Under the pieces are notes generated by a model. That model was not told where the DNA came from. It ran no database searches and saw only the letters and a program-made list of their open reading frames with translations. Made by a program: the position numbers and the translations under genes. From contig NZ_JPUX01000001.1 of NCBI RefSeq assembly GCF_000738675.1, positions 3,348,001 through 3,412,000 of the forward strand: a stretch of DNA of 64,000 bases, read 5' to 3'. Below, piece after piece: positions 1-7,755 of this stretch; position 1 is the stretch's first letter, and each line of letters starts with the position of its first letter. This DNA comes from Serratia nematodiphila DZ0503SBS1 (GTDB taxonomy: Bacteria > Pseudomonadota > Gammaproteobacteria > Enterobacterales > Enterobacteriaceae).

Positions 1-172
1 CTTTCTCATCAATTTGTTCGCTAAGACCGTTTACTGCCGAATATGCCAGCAGATATGTGGTTTTATCGTGCGGCAGGGTTTCCCTGCCGCAGCGGGAAAT
101 GCTAACTTAAGGGTTAGGGACGCCACATTTTGGCATCGTTCATCCGATTCACTCGGCATCGCGGGAAAGAAT
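1..172. other. Left-edge non-coding region upstream of lapA
   Basis: No complete gene. One reading frame ends in a TAA at 22-24 and could be the tail of an upstream gene (pgpB precedes lapA in E. coli), but 7 residues are too few to identify. A perfect 9-bp hairpin, GCGGCAGGG-TTT-CCCTGCCGC, lies at 70-90 without a T-run. It may be a terminator or 3'-end stabilising stem of the upstream transcript. Confidence 0.4.
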
Positions 173-475
173 GTGAAATATTTGCTGATTTTTTTGTTGG
201 TTCTGGTGATCTTCGTGGTTTCCGTCACCTTGGGTGCGCATAACGATCAGGTGGTCAATTTTAACTATCTGGTTGCGCAGGGCGACTATCGCGTATCGAC
301 CCTGTTGGCCACGCTGTTTGGTGCCGGTTTCGTTCTCGGCTGGATCATTTGCGGCCTGTTCTACCTGCGCACGCGTATTGCGCTGGGTCGCGCCGAGCGC
401 AAGATCAAAAGGCTGGAGCTGCAGCTTGAGCAGCCCGCTGAACCGGCGGCTCAGCCTGTTGTCAGCAAGGAATAA
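173..475 (+). CDS. lapA: LapA, inner-membrane LPS assembly protein A
   Basis: Small inner-membrane protein (100 aa; E. coli LapA is 102) that works with LapB to couple LPS synthesis to transport. The GTG at 173 is preferred because GGGAAAG sits just upstream and the product matches family length; the open frame extends further upstream without similarity. Two hydrophobic segments are visible, at about residues 1-22 and 42-62, followed by a charged helix rich in Arg, Lys and Glu (DUF1049). It lies 6 bp before lapB and is surely co-transcribed. Function follows from E. coli; the identification rests on sequence and synteny. Confidence 0.93.
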   Translation: MKYLLIFLLVLVIFVVSVTLGAHNDQVVNFNYLVAQGDYRVSTLLATLFGAGFVLGWIICGLFYLRTRIALGRAERKIKRLELQLEQPAEPAAQPVVSKE

Positions 476-481
476 TCCTCT

Positions 482-1654
482 ATGTTAGAACTGCTGTTTC
501 TGTTGCTGCCCGTGGCTGCCGCGTACGGTTGGTACATGGGGCGCAGAAGCGCTCAGCAGGATAAACAGCAAGAAGCCAACCGCCTGTCGCGCGAATACGT
601 GGCAGGGGTGAACTTTCTGCTCTCCAACCAGCAGGACAAGGCGGTCGATCTGTTCCTCGACATGTTGAAAGAGGACAGCAACACCGTTGAAGCCCACCTG
701 ACGCTGGGTAACCTGTTCCGTTCGCGCGGTGAAGTAGACCGCGCCATCCGCATCCATCAGGCCTTGATGGAAAGCGCCTCCCTGACCTTCGAACAGCGCC
801 TGCTGGCGGTGCAGCAGCTGGGCCGCGACTATATGGCGGCCGGGCTGTACGACCGCGCGGAAGACATGTTCAGCCAGTTGACTGACGAAGCGGATTTTCG
901 CGTCTCGGCGCTGCAGCAGCTGCTGGTGATCCATCAGGCGACCAGCGACTGGCAGAAAGCGATCGACGTGGCGGAAAAGCTGGTCAAGCTGGGCAAAGAG
1001 AAGCAACGCGTCGAGATCGCGCACTTTTACTGTGAGTTGGCGCTGCAGGCAATGGGCAGCGACGATCTCGATCGGGCAATGAGCCTGCTCAAGCGGGCGG
1101 ACGCCGCAGATAAACAATGTGCGCGCGTGTCCATCATGTTCGGGCGCATCTACATGGCGCAAAACGACTACGCCAAAGCGGCAGAGTCGCTGCAACGCGT
1201 ACTGAGCCAGGATAAAGAGTTGGTCAGCGAAACGCTGCCGATGCTGCAGGAATGCTACACGCATCTGCCGGAACAACAGCACAACTGGGCCGATTTTCTT
1301 AAGCGCTGCGTGGAAGAGAACACCGGCGCCACCGCCGATCTGATGCTGGCCGAGATCATCGAGCAGCACGAAGGGCGCGACGTGGTGCAGGTCTATATCA
1401 ACCGTCAGCTGCAGCGTCATCCCACCATGCGGGTGTTTTATCGGCTGATGGATTATCACCTGGCGGATGCTGAAGACGGCCGGGCGAAAGAGAGTCTGCT
1501 GCTGTTGCGCGATATGGTCGGCGAGCAAATTCGCACCAAGCCGCGATACCGCTGCCACAAATGTGGCTTCACCGCGCACTCGCTCTATTGGCATTGCCCG
1601 TCGTGCCGCGCCTGGTCATCGGTCAAACCGATCCGCGGTCTGGACGGGCAATAA
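482..1654 (+). CDS. lapB: LapB (YciM), TPR/rubredoxin regulator of LPS synthesis
   Basis: Inner-membrane-anchored cytoplasmic protein that promotes FtsH degradation of LpxC and so restrains LPS synthesis. 390 aa (E. coli 389). Visible are an N-terminal membrane anchor (residues about 1-18), a long run of tetratricopeptide repeats (about 35-330), and a C-terminal rubredoxin-like zinc/iron knuckle with cysteine pairs C358/C361 and C372/C375 (CHKC and CPSC). It follows lapA by 6 bp. In E. coli pyrF and yciH come directly after; here lapB ends at its own terminator and two reverse-strand genes intervene. Confidence 0.96.
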   Translation: MLELLFLLLPVAAAYGWYMGRRSAQQDKQQEANRLSREYVAGVNFLLSNQQDKAVDLFLDMLKEDSNTVEAHLTLGNLFRSRGEVDRAIRIHQALMESASLTFEQRLLAVQQLGRDYMAAGLYDRAEDMFSQLTDEADFRVSALQQLLVIHQATSDWQKAIDVAEKLVKLGKEKQRVEIAHFYCELALQAMGSDDLDRAMSLLKRADAADKQCARVSIMFGRIYMAQNDYAKAAESLQRVLSQDKELVSETLPMLQECYTHLPEQQHNWADFLKRCVEENTGATADLMLAEIIEQHEGRDVVQVYINRQLQRHPTMRVFYRLMDYHLADAEDGRAKESLLLLRDMVGEQIRTKPRYRCHKCGFTAHSLYWHCPSCRAWSSVKPIRGLDGQ

Positions 1655-1673
1655 TGCGGCGGCGCGACAAAAC

Positions 1674-1704
1674 AAAACGGGGCGATAAATCGCCCCGTTT
1701 TTTT
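1674..1704. terminator. Bidirectional terminator between lapB and the RHH gene
   Basis: Perfect 11-bp stem (AAACGGGGCGA / TCGCCCCGTTT, 1675-1700, loop TAAA) followed by a 7-T run on the + strand. An A-rich upstream flank gives a U-rich tail on the other strand, so it can serve both convergent genes. Confidence 0.9.
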
Positions 1705-1715
1705 ATGTTCATCAC

Positions 1716-2015
1716 TTACTTTTTCTTGCCGCCTTTGGCGCCGGTTTTCAACAGCTGACGCAGTTTCTTCAGCTCTTTCTGGCTCAGCGGCTGTTCAATC
1801 TCTTCTTCGGTGCTTTGATTGTCGATTTCGCCGTGGTGCAGCTCATCCGCTTTCTTGGTGGGTTTTTCAGCCTTGGCGGCGGGCGCGCTGAAACTGTTTT
1901 CCAGGCGCTGGCACACTTCCACGCTCAACGAAAATTCGTTTTCAGCGGCGGCGGCGCGGATTTTTTCCTTCAGTTCCAGAGGAATTTTAATGGTAAGTGT
2001 CGATATCTCGCTCAT
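1716..2015 (-). CDS. Arc/MetJ-like ribbon-helix-helix DNA-binding protein
   Basis: 99-aa basic protein. Residues about 3-40 look like a ribbon-helix-helix domain: a short beta strand (STLTIKIP), then two helices containing LKEKIRAAAAENE and SLSVEVCQRL, as in Arc-type repressors. The C-terminal half is a charged linker ending in a Lys-rich tail, which could add non-specific DNA or RNA affinity. The ATG at 2015 has AGAAAGG upstream; an in-frame ATG at 2048 would add 11 unsupported residues. It sits between lapB and pyrF, where E. coli has no gene. Operator and target are unknown; a transcriptional role is inferred from the fold. Confidence 0.7.
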   Translation of the reverse strand: MSEISTLTIKIPLELKEKIRAAAAENEFSLSVEVCQRLENSFSAPAAKAEKPTKKADELHHGEIDNQSTEEEIEQPLSQKELKKLRQLLKTGAKGGKKK

Positions 2016-2152
2016 TTTGAAAGCCTTTCTGCAGGAAGATGCCTTCAAGCTAAGCCACTGGCGATCGGGTGTCTAGTGTGTAATAAAAATTTAATATTTA
2101 TGTAACAAACGGAGGCGGGACAAATGCGGGTTTTTTAGGCGGGAAACAGAGG

Positions 2153-2176
2153 CAGGGCCCGAGCATGCGGGCCCTG
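2153..2176 (-). terminator. Hairpin downstream of the BhsA-like gene
   Basis: Perfect 9-bp stem CAGGGCCCG / CGGGCCCTG with a 6-nt loop, 11 nt past the stop codon of the BhsA-like gene. The tail in the direction of transcription has few T residues, so termination is probable rather than certain. Confidence 0.5.
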
Positions 2177-2187
2177 TACCGGAAACA

Positions 2188-2448
2188 TTATTTGTAGATG
2201 ATCGCGGTGCCGCTCAGCATGTTGTTACCGCCGGCGGAGATGATGCGGTAGCTGCTGGCGCCCTGGGCATCCGCTTTAGCGGCCAGCTTTTTCTCCAGGC
2301 TGCTGAGGGTGGTCGCGTGGCCTGCGGAAACGATGCCGGTGGCGGTCAGGTTATCGGCCTGCTGGCTGCTGATCGGTTCAGCGGCGAAGGTGGCGAAAGA
2401 GGTCAGTGCGATAGCGGCTGCGGCTGCAAAATATTTGATGGTTTTCAT
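2188..2448 (-). CDS. BhsA/McbA-like periplasmic protein (YdgH/DUF1471 family)
   Basis: 86-aa secreted protein: a signal peptide (residues 1-22, cleavage after ATFA) and one YhcN/YdgH-type domain, recognised by the C-terminal pattern SSYRIISAGGNNMLSGTA. Members such as BhsA, McbA and YahO of E. coli are stress-induced and affect biofilm, surface properties or metal tolerance, usually by unknown mechanisms. The ATG at 2448 has GGAG 8 nt upstream. It is monocistronic with a downstream hairpin. Several paralogues per genome are normal, so I do not assign a symbol. Confidence 0.8.
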   Translation of the reverse strand: MKTIKYFAAAAAIALTSFATFAAEPISSQQADNLTATGIVSAGHATTLSSLEKKLAAKADAQGASSYRIISAGGNNMLSGTAIIYK

Positions 2449-2777
2449 GGGTGACTCCAGTCTGTTTATTTAGGAAGGAAGCCGTTCGCTTCCGATGTGG
2501 TGAATAATAAAGCATCCGTGCCGATTGAAAATCTGATAATGCTGAGCAAGTCATTCAAAATATCTGATTAACAATTTACGCATCTTTACGGCGTTTTACG
2601 CTGCGTGGTTTATTGCTGACGGGCGTTCATTGACGCGCCATGACAAAGGCGGGAGGTAACATGACAGAGCGTAGGTGCGCGCTGCGGCTGGGATTTCGGG
2701 CCCCCGACATGTAGAATGCGGCGGTCAGTTTCGCGGGTGTGTCCCTGATTATCTCCATTTTACAAAAGGTAGAAGAA
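2449..2777. other. Intergenic region carrying the pyrF 5' region
   Basis: AT-rich near 2500-2570 (probable promoter of the BhsA-like gene), then GC-rich. A possible -10 (TAGAAT, 2712-2717) could serve pyrF, but no good -35 is visible. A 17-codon ORF with a strong Shine-Dalgarno (GGGAGG, ATG 2661, TAG 2712-2714) is present; whether it is translated is unknown. No other gene is seen. Confidence 0.4.
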
Positions 2778-3506
2778 ATGAAGTCTGAAAATAACGCTAA
2801 TAACAATGACTTAAAATCATCTCCAATCGTTGTGGCGTTAGATTACGCCGATAAGAACGCTGCGCTGGCGTTCGCCGACCGTATCGATCCGCAAGACTGC
2901 CGGCTGAAAGTGGGCAAAGAAATGTTCACGCTGTTTGGGCCGCAGCTGGTGCGCGATCTGCATGGGCGCGGTTTCGACGTGTTTCTCGACCTGAAATTCC
3001 ACGATATTCCCAATACCACTGCGCATGCGGTAGCGGCGGCGGCCGAACTGGGCGTTTGGATGGTTAACGTCCACGCCAGCGGCGGCGCGCGCATGATGAC
3101 TGCCGCTAAAGAAGCGCTGGCGTCATTCGGGACGGATGCGCCGCTGTTGATCGCCGTAACCGTGCTGACCAGCATGGAAGCGGAAGACCTGCGCGGCATC
3201 GGCATCGAGGCCAGCCCGGCGGAGCACGCCGAGCGCCTGGCGCGCCTGACCCGCGACTGCGGGCTGGACGGCGTGGTGTGTTCGGCACACGAAGCGCAGC
3301 GGCTTAAGGCGGCCTGCGGGCAGGCTTTCCAACTGGTTACGCCGGGGATCCGCCCTGAAGGCAGCGCGGCGGGCGATCAGCGCCGTATCATGACGCCGGT
3401 GCAGGCGCAGGCCGCCGGCGTGGACTATATGGTGATTGGGCGTCCGATCACCCAATCTGCCGATCCGGCCGCGACGCTGCGCGCGATCCGCGCCTCTTTG
3501 GCCTGA
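2778..3506 (+). CDS. pyrF: Orotidine 5'-phosphate decarboxylase
   Basis: Last step of de novo UMP synthesis: decarboxylation of OMP in the cytoplasm. 242 aa (E. coli 245). A TIM barrel with the catalytic D-x-K-x-x-D motif (D71, K73, D76 in DLKFHD), an upstream substrate-binding Lys (K44) and the phosphate-binding GIRPEG and MVIGRPI segments near the C-terminus. The ATG at 2778 follows AGGTAGAAGAA; a GTG at 2739 would add 13 residues lacking similarity. yciH follows after 10 bp, as in E. coli. Unlike E. coli it is separated from lapB by a terminator and two reverse genes, so it must have its own promoter. Confidence 0.97.
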   Translation: MKSENNANNNDLKSSPIVVALDYADKNAALAFADRIDPQDCRLKVGKEMFTLFGPQLVRDLHGRGFDVFLDLKFHDIPNTTAHAVAAAAELGVWMVNVHASGGARMMTAAKEALASFGTDAPLLIAVTVLTSMEAEDLRGIGIEASPAEHAERLARLTRDCGLDGVVCSAHEAQRLKAACGQAFQLVTPGIRPEGSAAGDQRRIMTPVQAQAAGVDYMVIGRPITQSADPAATLRAIRASLA

Positions 3507-3516
3507 GGAAGCGATG

Positions 3517-3843
3517 ATGAATGACGATAACAGCCGTCTGGTGTATTCCACGGACACCGGCCGCATCAGGCAGGAAGAGGTTAAACCGCAACGCGCCAAG
3601 GGCGATGGCATCGTGCGCATCCAGCGCCAGACCAGCGGCCGCAAGGGGAAGGGCGTGTGCCTGATTACCGGCGTCGATCTGGATGATGCCGCGCTCGACA
3701 AACTGGCGGCCGAGCTGAAAAAGAAATGCGGCTGCGGCGGCTCGGTGAAAGAGGGAGTCATCGAGATCCAGGGCGATAAACGCGAGCTGCTCAAACAGTT
3801 GCTGGAAGCCAAAGGCATGAAGGTCAAACTGGCGGGCGGTTGA
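3517..3843 (+). CDS. yciH: YciH, SUI1/eIF1-like translation factor
   Basis: 108-aa cytoplasmic protein of the SUI1 (eIF1) family, same length as E. coli YciH, which can discriminate initiator complexes in vitro and has been linked to stress translation. The SUI1 core is clear: RIQRQTSGRKGKGVCLITGV, then the KKKCGCGGSV loop and IQGDKR. Two adjacent ATGs exist (3514, 3517); 3517 gives better spacing from GAGG and the exact family length. Only 10 bp follow pyrF, so the two are co-transcribed. Confidence 0.94.
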   Translation: MNDDNSRLVYSTDTGRIRQEEVKPQRAKGDGIVRIQRQTSGRKGKGVCLITGVDLDDAALDKLAAELKKKCGCGGSVKEGVIEIQGDKRELLKQLLEAKGMKVKLAGG

Positions 3844-3851
3844 GGTGAATC

Positions 3852-3882
3852 GCCATGCCGCGGTGCAATGCTGCGGCATGGC
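3852..3882 (+). terminator. Hairpin after yciH
   Basis: Perfect 10-bp stem GCCATGCCGC / GCGGCATGGC beginning 9 nt after the yciH stop codon. There is no T-run, so it may be a weak terminator or a 3'-stabilising stem. Confidence 0.5.
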
Positions 3883-3980
3883 TAGAGGTTGTTGCTGCCG
3901 GGGGTTAACCCGTTAACGGCGAAAGAACTATAGACTTAACGTAAAACAGACCTGAAATCATCGTTATTGGTTAATACGTC

Positions 3981-3998
3981 AAAGCGCCAAGGCGCTTT
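3981..3998. terminator. Compact terminator between yciH and osmB
   Basis: 8-bp stem AAAGCGCC / GGCGCTTT around AA, with T residues on both sides. It lies 34 nt past the osmB stop codon and could terminate both convergent transcripts. Confidence 0.55.
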
Positions 3999-4031
3999 TG
4001 CCCGCCTGTCGGCGTAGGGCTCTCGGTCAGG

Positions 4032-4250
4032 TTATTTACCTACCTGGTGACCGATAATGCCGCCCACCGCAGCCCCACCCAGCGTGCCCAACGCGCTGCC
4101 GTTGGTCAGCACTGCGCCGCCGACTGCACCGGCGCCGGCGCCGATAGCGGTGTTGCGATCGCGTTTGGACATGTTGGAACAGGCGCTCAGTGAAAACGCC
4201 AGAGTCAGAGCCAGAGCGGCGGTGGCGAAACGTTTATTGATAATCATCAT
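4032..4250 (-). CDS. osmB: OsmB, osmotically inducible lipoprotein
   Basis: 72-aa outer-membrane lipoprotein, the same length as E. coli OsmB and nearly identical after the lipobox. Signal peptide with lipobox LSAC (Cys24), then a KRDRNTAIGAGAGAVGGA glycine-zipper region ending in IGHQVGK. Glycine-zipper repeats of this kind suggest membrane association. AAGGAG precedes the first of two tandem ATGs by 8 nt. It is induced in E. coli by osmotic stress and stationary phase through RpoS; a matching promoter is visible upstream. Exact function is not established. Confidence 0.95.
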   Translation of the reverse strand: MMIINKRFATAALALTLAFSLSACSNMSKRDRNTAIGAGAGAVGGAVLTNGSALGTLGGAAVGGIIGHQVGK

Positions 4251-4288
4251 AATGACTTCTCCTTAGCATTGGCTATATGGAAGTGCCC

Positions 4289-4300
4289 TATAAGTATAGG
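4289..4300 (-). promoter_or_regulatory. Putative sigmaS-type -10 element of osmB
   Basis: On the minus strand CCTATACTTA (4300-4291) matches the extended sigmaS -10 pattern (CTAYACTT), about 40 nt upstream of the osmB start. E. coli osmB is RpoS-dependent, which fits. Confidence 0.55.
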
Positions 4301-4483
4301 CGTTAACCATAAATCAGGCCTGCTGTTGATTCCCATGCGGTATCGATATAAAAAATGGCATTTTTTGTTAACGGCCGAATAATTAGCAGGTTACGGCCCA
4401 AAAGTCGCCGAAACTGAGTATAGGTTTCTCGGGAAGGATAAACAGGTAAATAGTCTTAAAATCCTGCGGTGCAAGGGGAAAGA

Positions 4484-4503
4484 CGCGCGGCGTGGCCCGC
4501 GCG
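4484..4503 (-). terminator. Hairpin after yciT
   Basis: 7-bp GC stem CGCGCGG / CCGCGCG followed on the minus strand by TCTTT, 19 nt past the yciT stop codon. Plausible weak terminator. Confidence 0.4.
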
Positions 4504-4521
4504 GTGCGGCGGTGGTCTGCG

Positions 4522-5268
4522 TTATTCGTTGACCAATTCCACCTGTACGCCCTGGCGTTTCAGCTGATGCTGATACTCCAGCGCCAAACGCGAATCGGTG
4601 ATCACCCGGCTGATCTGCCCCGGCTGCGCCAGCGGATTGGGCTGGATCTGGCCGAATTTGCTGGAGTCCGTCAGCACGATATTCTCCACGCCCTTGGCCA
4701 GTACCGCGCTGACCACATCGGCGCGCATCATGTCGCGGCCGGTAAAGCCGGTTTCGGCCTGAAAGCCGTCAATGCCGATAAACGCCTTATTGAAATGCAC
4801 CTGCTGAATGCACAGCCGCGTCAGCGGGCCGACCACGGTCTCGCTTTTCTTCTGGTACATGCCGCCCAGCACAATCACGTCGCAGTCGGTTTCTTTCAGC
4901 AGGTTGGCGATGTAGTGGCTGACGGTGATCAGCGTAATGCGCTTGCGTTCGGCGATGTAGCGCGCCAGCAGGGCGTTGGCGCTGCCGCTCTCGATAAAGA
5001 TCGTCTCGCCGTCGTTGACCTGCGCGGCGGCGTATTGCGCCAGTCTCTGCTTGAGGGTGAAATTGGACATCATGCGGGCGTCGACGTCGTCGCTCTCCAA
5101 CGCCACGGCGGAACCGTGCACCCGCTTCAGATAACTGCGCTTTTCCAGCAGGTTGAGATCCTGCCGGATGGTGACTTCCGAGACGCCCGAGGCGCGCGCC
5201 AGCTCATTGACGCTGATCCGCCGGCGATCGTTAACCAACTGCAATATGGTCTGTTGTCGTAAATTCAT
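4522..5268 (-). CDS. yciT: YciT, DeoR-family transcriptional regulator
   Basis: 248 aa (E. coli 249). N-terminal DeoR winged helix (residues about 1-57, with the helix-turn-helix in [21 protein letters not shown]) and a C-terminal DeoR sensor domain resembling ribose-5-phosphate isomerase folds, which usually binds a sugar phosphate ([26 protein letters not shown]). In E. coli YciT has been linked to osmolarity, and its ligand is unsettled. Here it lies 50 bp downstream of pflF on the same strand, separated by a GC hairpin, so it may be co-transcribed with ybiY-pflF. That makes control of the sugar-phosphate lyase module an attractive inference. Confidence 0.92.
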   Translation of the reverse strand: MNLRQQTILQLVNDRRRISVNELARASGVSEVTIRQDLNLLEKRSYLKRVHGSAVALESDDVDARMMSNFTLKQRLAQYAAAQVNDGETIFIESGSANALLARYIAERKRITLITVSHYIANLLKETDCDVIVLGGMYQKKSETVVGPLTRLCIQQVHFNKAFIGIDGFQAETGFTGRDMMRADVVSAVLAKGVENIVLTDSSKFGQIQPNPLAQPGQISRVITDSRLALEYQHQLKRQGVQVELVNE

Positions 5269-5282
5269 ATCGGCCTGATGAT

Positions 5283-5304
5283 GCGGCCGCCAAGGCGCGG
5301 CCGC
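5283..5304. other. GC palindrome between pflF and yciT
   Basis: Two copies of the self-complementary GCGGCCGC flank a 6-nt loop, giving an 8-bp stem. No T-run follows, so it is more likely an mRNA-stabilising or attenuating hairpin than a full terminator. Confidence 0.45.
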
Positions 5305-5318
5305 TAAGAGTCAAAGGT

Positions 5319-7751
5319 TTAAAGAGTATGTTCTGTGCGCGCAATGATATCATCCTGCGCCTCAGGGGATAATGCGGTAAAGAAGGCGGAATAGCCAGCT
5401 ACGCGAACCACTAAATCACGATATTGGTCAGGGTGTTGCTTCGCCGCCAGCAGCGTTTCGCGCGACACGATGTTGTACTGCACATGCCAGCCGCGGTAGC
5501 TCTCGAAGAAGGTGCGCAACATCAGCATCAGCTTTTCCCGGTCGCGCGGGTTGTCCAGCGTCGCCGGGTTCAGCTTTTGATTGAGCAGCACGCCGCCGAG
5601 GATCGCCTCGGTCGGCAACTTGACGAGCGAATTGAACACCGCCGTTGGCCCCAGGTGATCGGTACCGGACGCCGGACTGGCGCCTTCCGCCAGTGGCGTG
5701 TGCGCCTTACGCCCATCGGGCGTGGCCAGAGTGGCGGCGCCGAAGGGCACGTTGGCCGAGATCGACGACGTGCCGGCGTAGTAACCGCCGCCGATCGGCC
5801 CGCGGCCGAAGCGGGTGTTGCGATACTGCTTCAGTTCTTCGATATAGGTTTGGTAGGCGCGCACCAGCAGCCGATCGACCTCGTCCACGTCGTTGCCGTA
5901 TTTGGGCGCGGCGTTGAGCAGCCGCTGGCGCAACTGCTCGCCATCCAGCCCGGCGAAGTCTTCGGCCAGCGCCGTCGCCAACTGCTGCTGGCCGATCGCC
6001 CCCTGGTCAAACACCAGTTTGCGCACCGCCGCGAGGCTGTTGCCCAGGTTGGCGATGCCGACCTGCAGGCCGGAAACCCAATCGTATTTGGCGCCGCCTT
6101 GCTTGATGCTTTTACCGCGTTCGATGCAGTCATCCACCAGCGCGGAACAGAGGATATCGTGGGCATTCTCTTCCAGCACGCTGTCCACCACGCATTCGAT
6201 CTCGATCGACTTGCGCGTGTAGTAGCGGATTTGCCGATCCCAGGCGGCTAAGACCTGCTCGAAATCGGCGAAGTTTCCTTTGGATAGCGCCTGTTCCTGC
6301 GGCAGGAAGATCTGCCCGGAGGTCGCGTCGCGGCCCTGTTCCAGCGCCGCCAGCAGCACGCGGGCGAAGTTGATGAAGCTCATGCCGGTGCAGCGATAGC
6401 CCCATTTGCCGCCGACGGCGGTCTCGATGCAGCCGATGGCGGCGTAGTCGTAGGCGTCTTGCGGCTCAACCCCCAGTTTGATGAATTCGGGAATGACGAT
6501 TTCGTCGTTGTTGAATGCCGGCATGCCGAAACCGCAGCGGATCACCTGCACGCAGGCGTCGAGGAAGTCGGCGCTCATCCCGGCATGGTAACGCACGCTG
6601 AGGTTGGGCTGAGTGGAGCGCAGGCGGCCGCAGGACTCGAGAATGGCGTAGGACAGCGGGTTGACCGCATCGCACGGCCGGCCGTCGACCAGCTTCTGTC
6701 CGCCGATGGTGACGTTCTGGTACAGCGGGCTGCCGGCGGAAGCCTTGGAATGCGAGCCGGAGCGGATCTTGTTGACCTCCAGCAGCTTTAGCCAGCAGCT
6801 GTGCAACAGCTCGATGGCGTCTTCCCGCGCCAGCTTTTGCTCCAGCTCCACGTCACGCCGATACCAGGGATAGAGGTATTGATCGAGGCGGCCGAAGGAA
6901 ACCGAATGGCCGTTGGATTCGATCTGCAACGTCAGCTGGATGAAATAGCACAGCTGCAGCGCCTGCCAGAAGGTGTGCGGCGGGCGATGGGCGATCTGTT
7001 CACAGTTATCCGCGATGGCCAGCAGCTCGGTGCGCCGGCCAGTGCGCGGTTCGTTTTGCGCCATGTCGCGCGCCAGGCGGGCGAAGCGCAGGATGTGTTC
7101 GCTCAGCGCCGCCAGCATGATGTCGATAGCGTTGAGAAACTGCGCTTTGTGCAGATCTTCCCACACGGTCAGGCGCAGGCGGCTGCGGCGCGCGTTCACT
7201 TTTTCACGCAGGCCGTCGAGACCTAGCTCCAGCAACAGCGGGAAGTTGACCGCCAGGTGAGCATCGCCGGAGGTCATGTTGCCCTCGGCCTTGATGATGC
7301 CGGTAGCCAGCAGCGCCTTTTGCTCGTCGGTGAACATGCCGTAGCAGCGATCCTGCACCGTTTGGCCGCGCCACCAGGGACACAGACGATGCAAAATTGC
7401 CTTGTTCTCTTCGCTGACCGAAAAACCGGCGCCCGGCCGGTCGGCCAACTGGTCTATTTCGTTTTCTATCCAGCCGACGGTGTATTCGGGGAAGATCGGC
7501 GCGGCGCGCAGTTCGCTGGCCTGGTTGCCGACGATCAACTCGTCGTTGGCGATCCAGATGCTGCGTTTCGCCAGGTGGTTGGCCAGCGCCAGCGCGCGGC
7601 GCACCGGCAGCGGCCTGTCCTGATGCTGTTGATAGGCTTCGGTATAGTGCTGCGCGCGTTCGGTGCACACCGGCGGTTTGACGATGTGAATCAGCGCGTT
7701 CTTGTGCGCCTGAATGCGGGCGCTGAGGGTGGTCAAATCCAACGTGGTCAT
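5319..7751 (-). CDS. pflF: YbiW/PflF glycyl-radical C-O lyase (1,5-anhydroglucitol-6-phosphate lyase type)
   Basis: 810 aa, identical in length to E. coli YbiW (PflF) and very similar throughout. It carries the glycyl-radical enzyme signatures: active-site cysteine with catalytic acid in AAIGCIETAVGG (C441, E443) and the radical glycine in RVAGYSAFF (G786). YbiW has been reported to open 1,5-anhydroglucitol-6-phosphate to 1-deoxyfructose-6-phosphate, which Fsa aldolases cleave to glyceraldehyde-3-phosphate and hydroxyacetone. The enzyme is oxygen-labile and needs the activase encoded just upstream (4-bp gap). The conserved fsa neighbour fits that pathway. The older 'formate acetyltransferase 3' name is misleading. 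Substrate here is inferred from similarity. Confidence 0.93.
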   Translation of the reverse strand: MTTLDLTTLSARIQAHKNALIHIVKPPVCTERAQHYTEAYQQHQDRPLPVRRALALANHLAKRSIWIANDELIVGNQASELRAAPIFPEYTVGWIENEIDQLADRPGAGFSVSEENKAILHRLCPWWRGQTVQDRCYGMFTDEQKALLATGIIKAEGNMTSGDAHLAVNFPLLLELGLDGLREKVNARRSRLRLTVWEDLHKAQFLNAIDIMLAALSEHILRFARLARDMAQNEPRTGRRTELLAIADNCEQIAHRPPHTFWQALQLCYFIQLTLQIESNGHSVSFGRLDQYLYPWYRRDVELEQKLAREDAIELLHSCWLKLLEVNKIRSGSHSKASAGSPLYQNVTIGGQKLVDGRPCDAVNPLSYAILESCGRLRSTQPNLSVRYHAGMSADFLDACVQVIRCGFGMPAFNNDEIVIPEFIKLGVEPQDAYDYAAIGCIETAVGGKWGYRCTGMSFINFARVLLAALEQGRDATSGQIFLPQEQALSKGNFADFEQVLAAWDRQIRYYTRKSIEIECVVDSVLEENAHDILCSALVDDCIERGKSIKQGGAKYDWVSGLQVGIANLGNSLAAVRKLVFDQGAIGQQQLATALAEDFAGLDGEQLRQRLLNAAPKYGNDVDEVDRLLVRAYQTYIEELKQYRNTRFGRGPIGGGYYAGTSSISANVPFGAATLATPDGRKAHTPLAEGASPASGTDHLGPTAVFNSLVKLPTEAILGGVLLNQKLNPATLDNPRDREKLMLMLRTFFESYRGWHVQYNIVSRETLLAAKQHPDQYRDLVVRVAGYSAFFTALSPEAQDDIIARTEHTL

Positions 7752-7755
7752 GGCG

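Noticed and set aside
485..1594. 369-codon open frame antisense to lapB
   Set aside because: Shadow of lapB; no supporting features.
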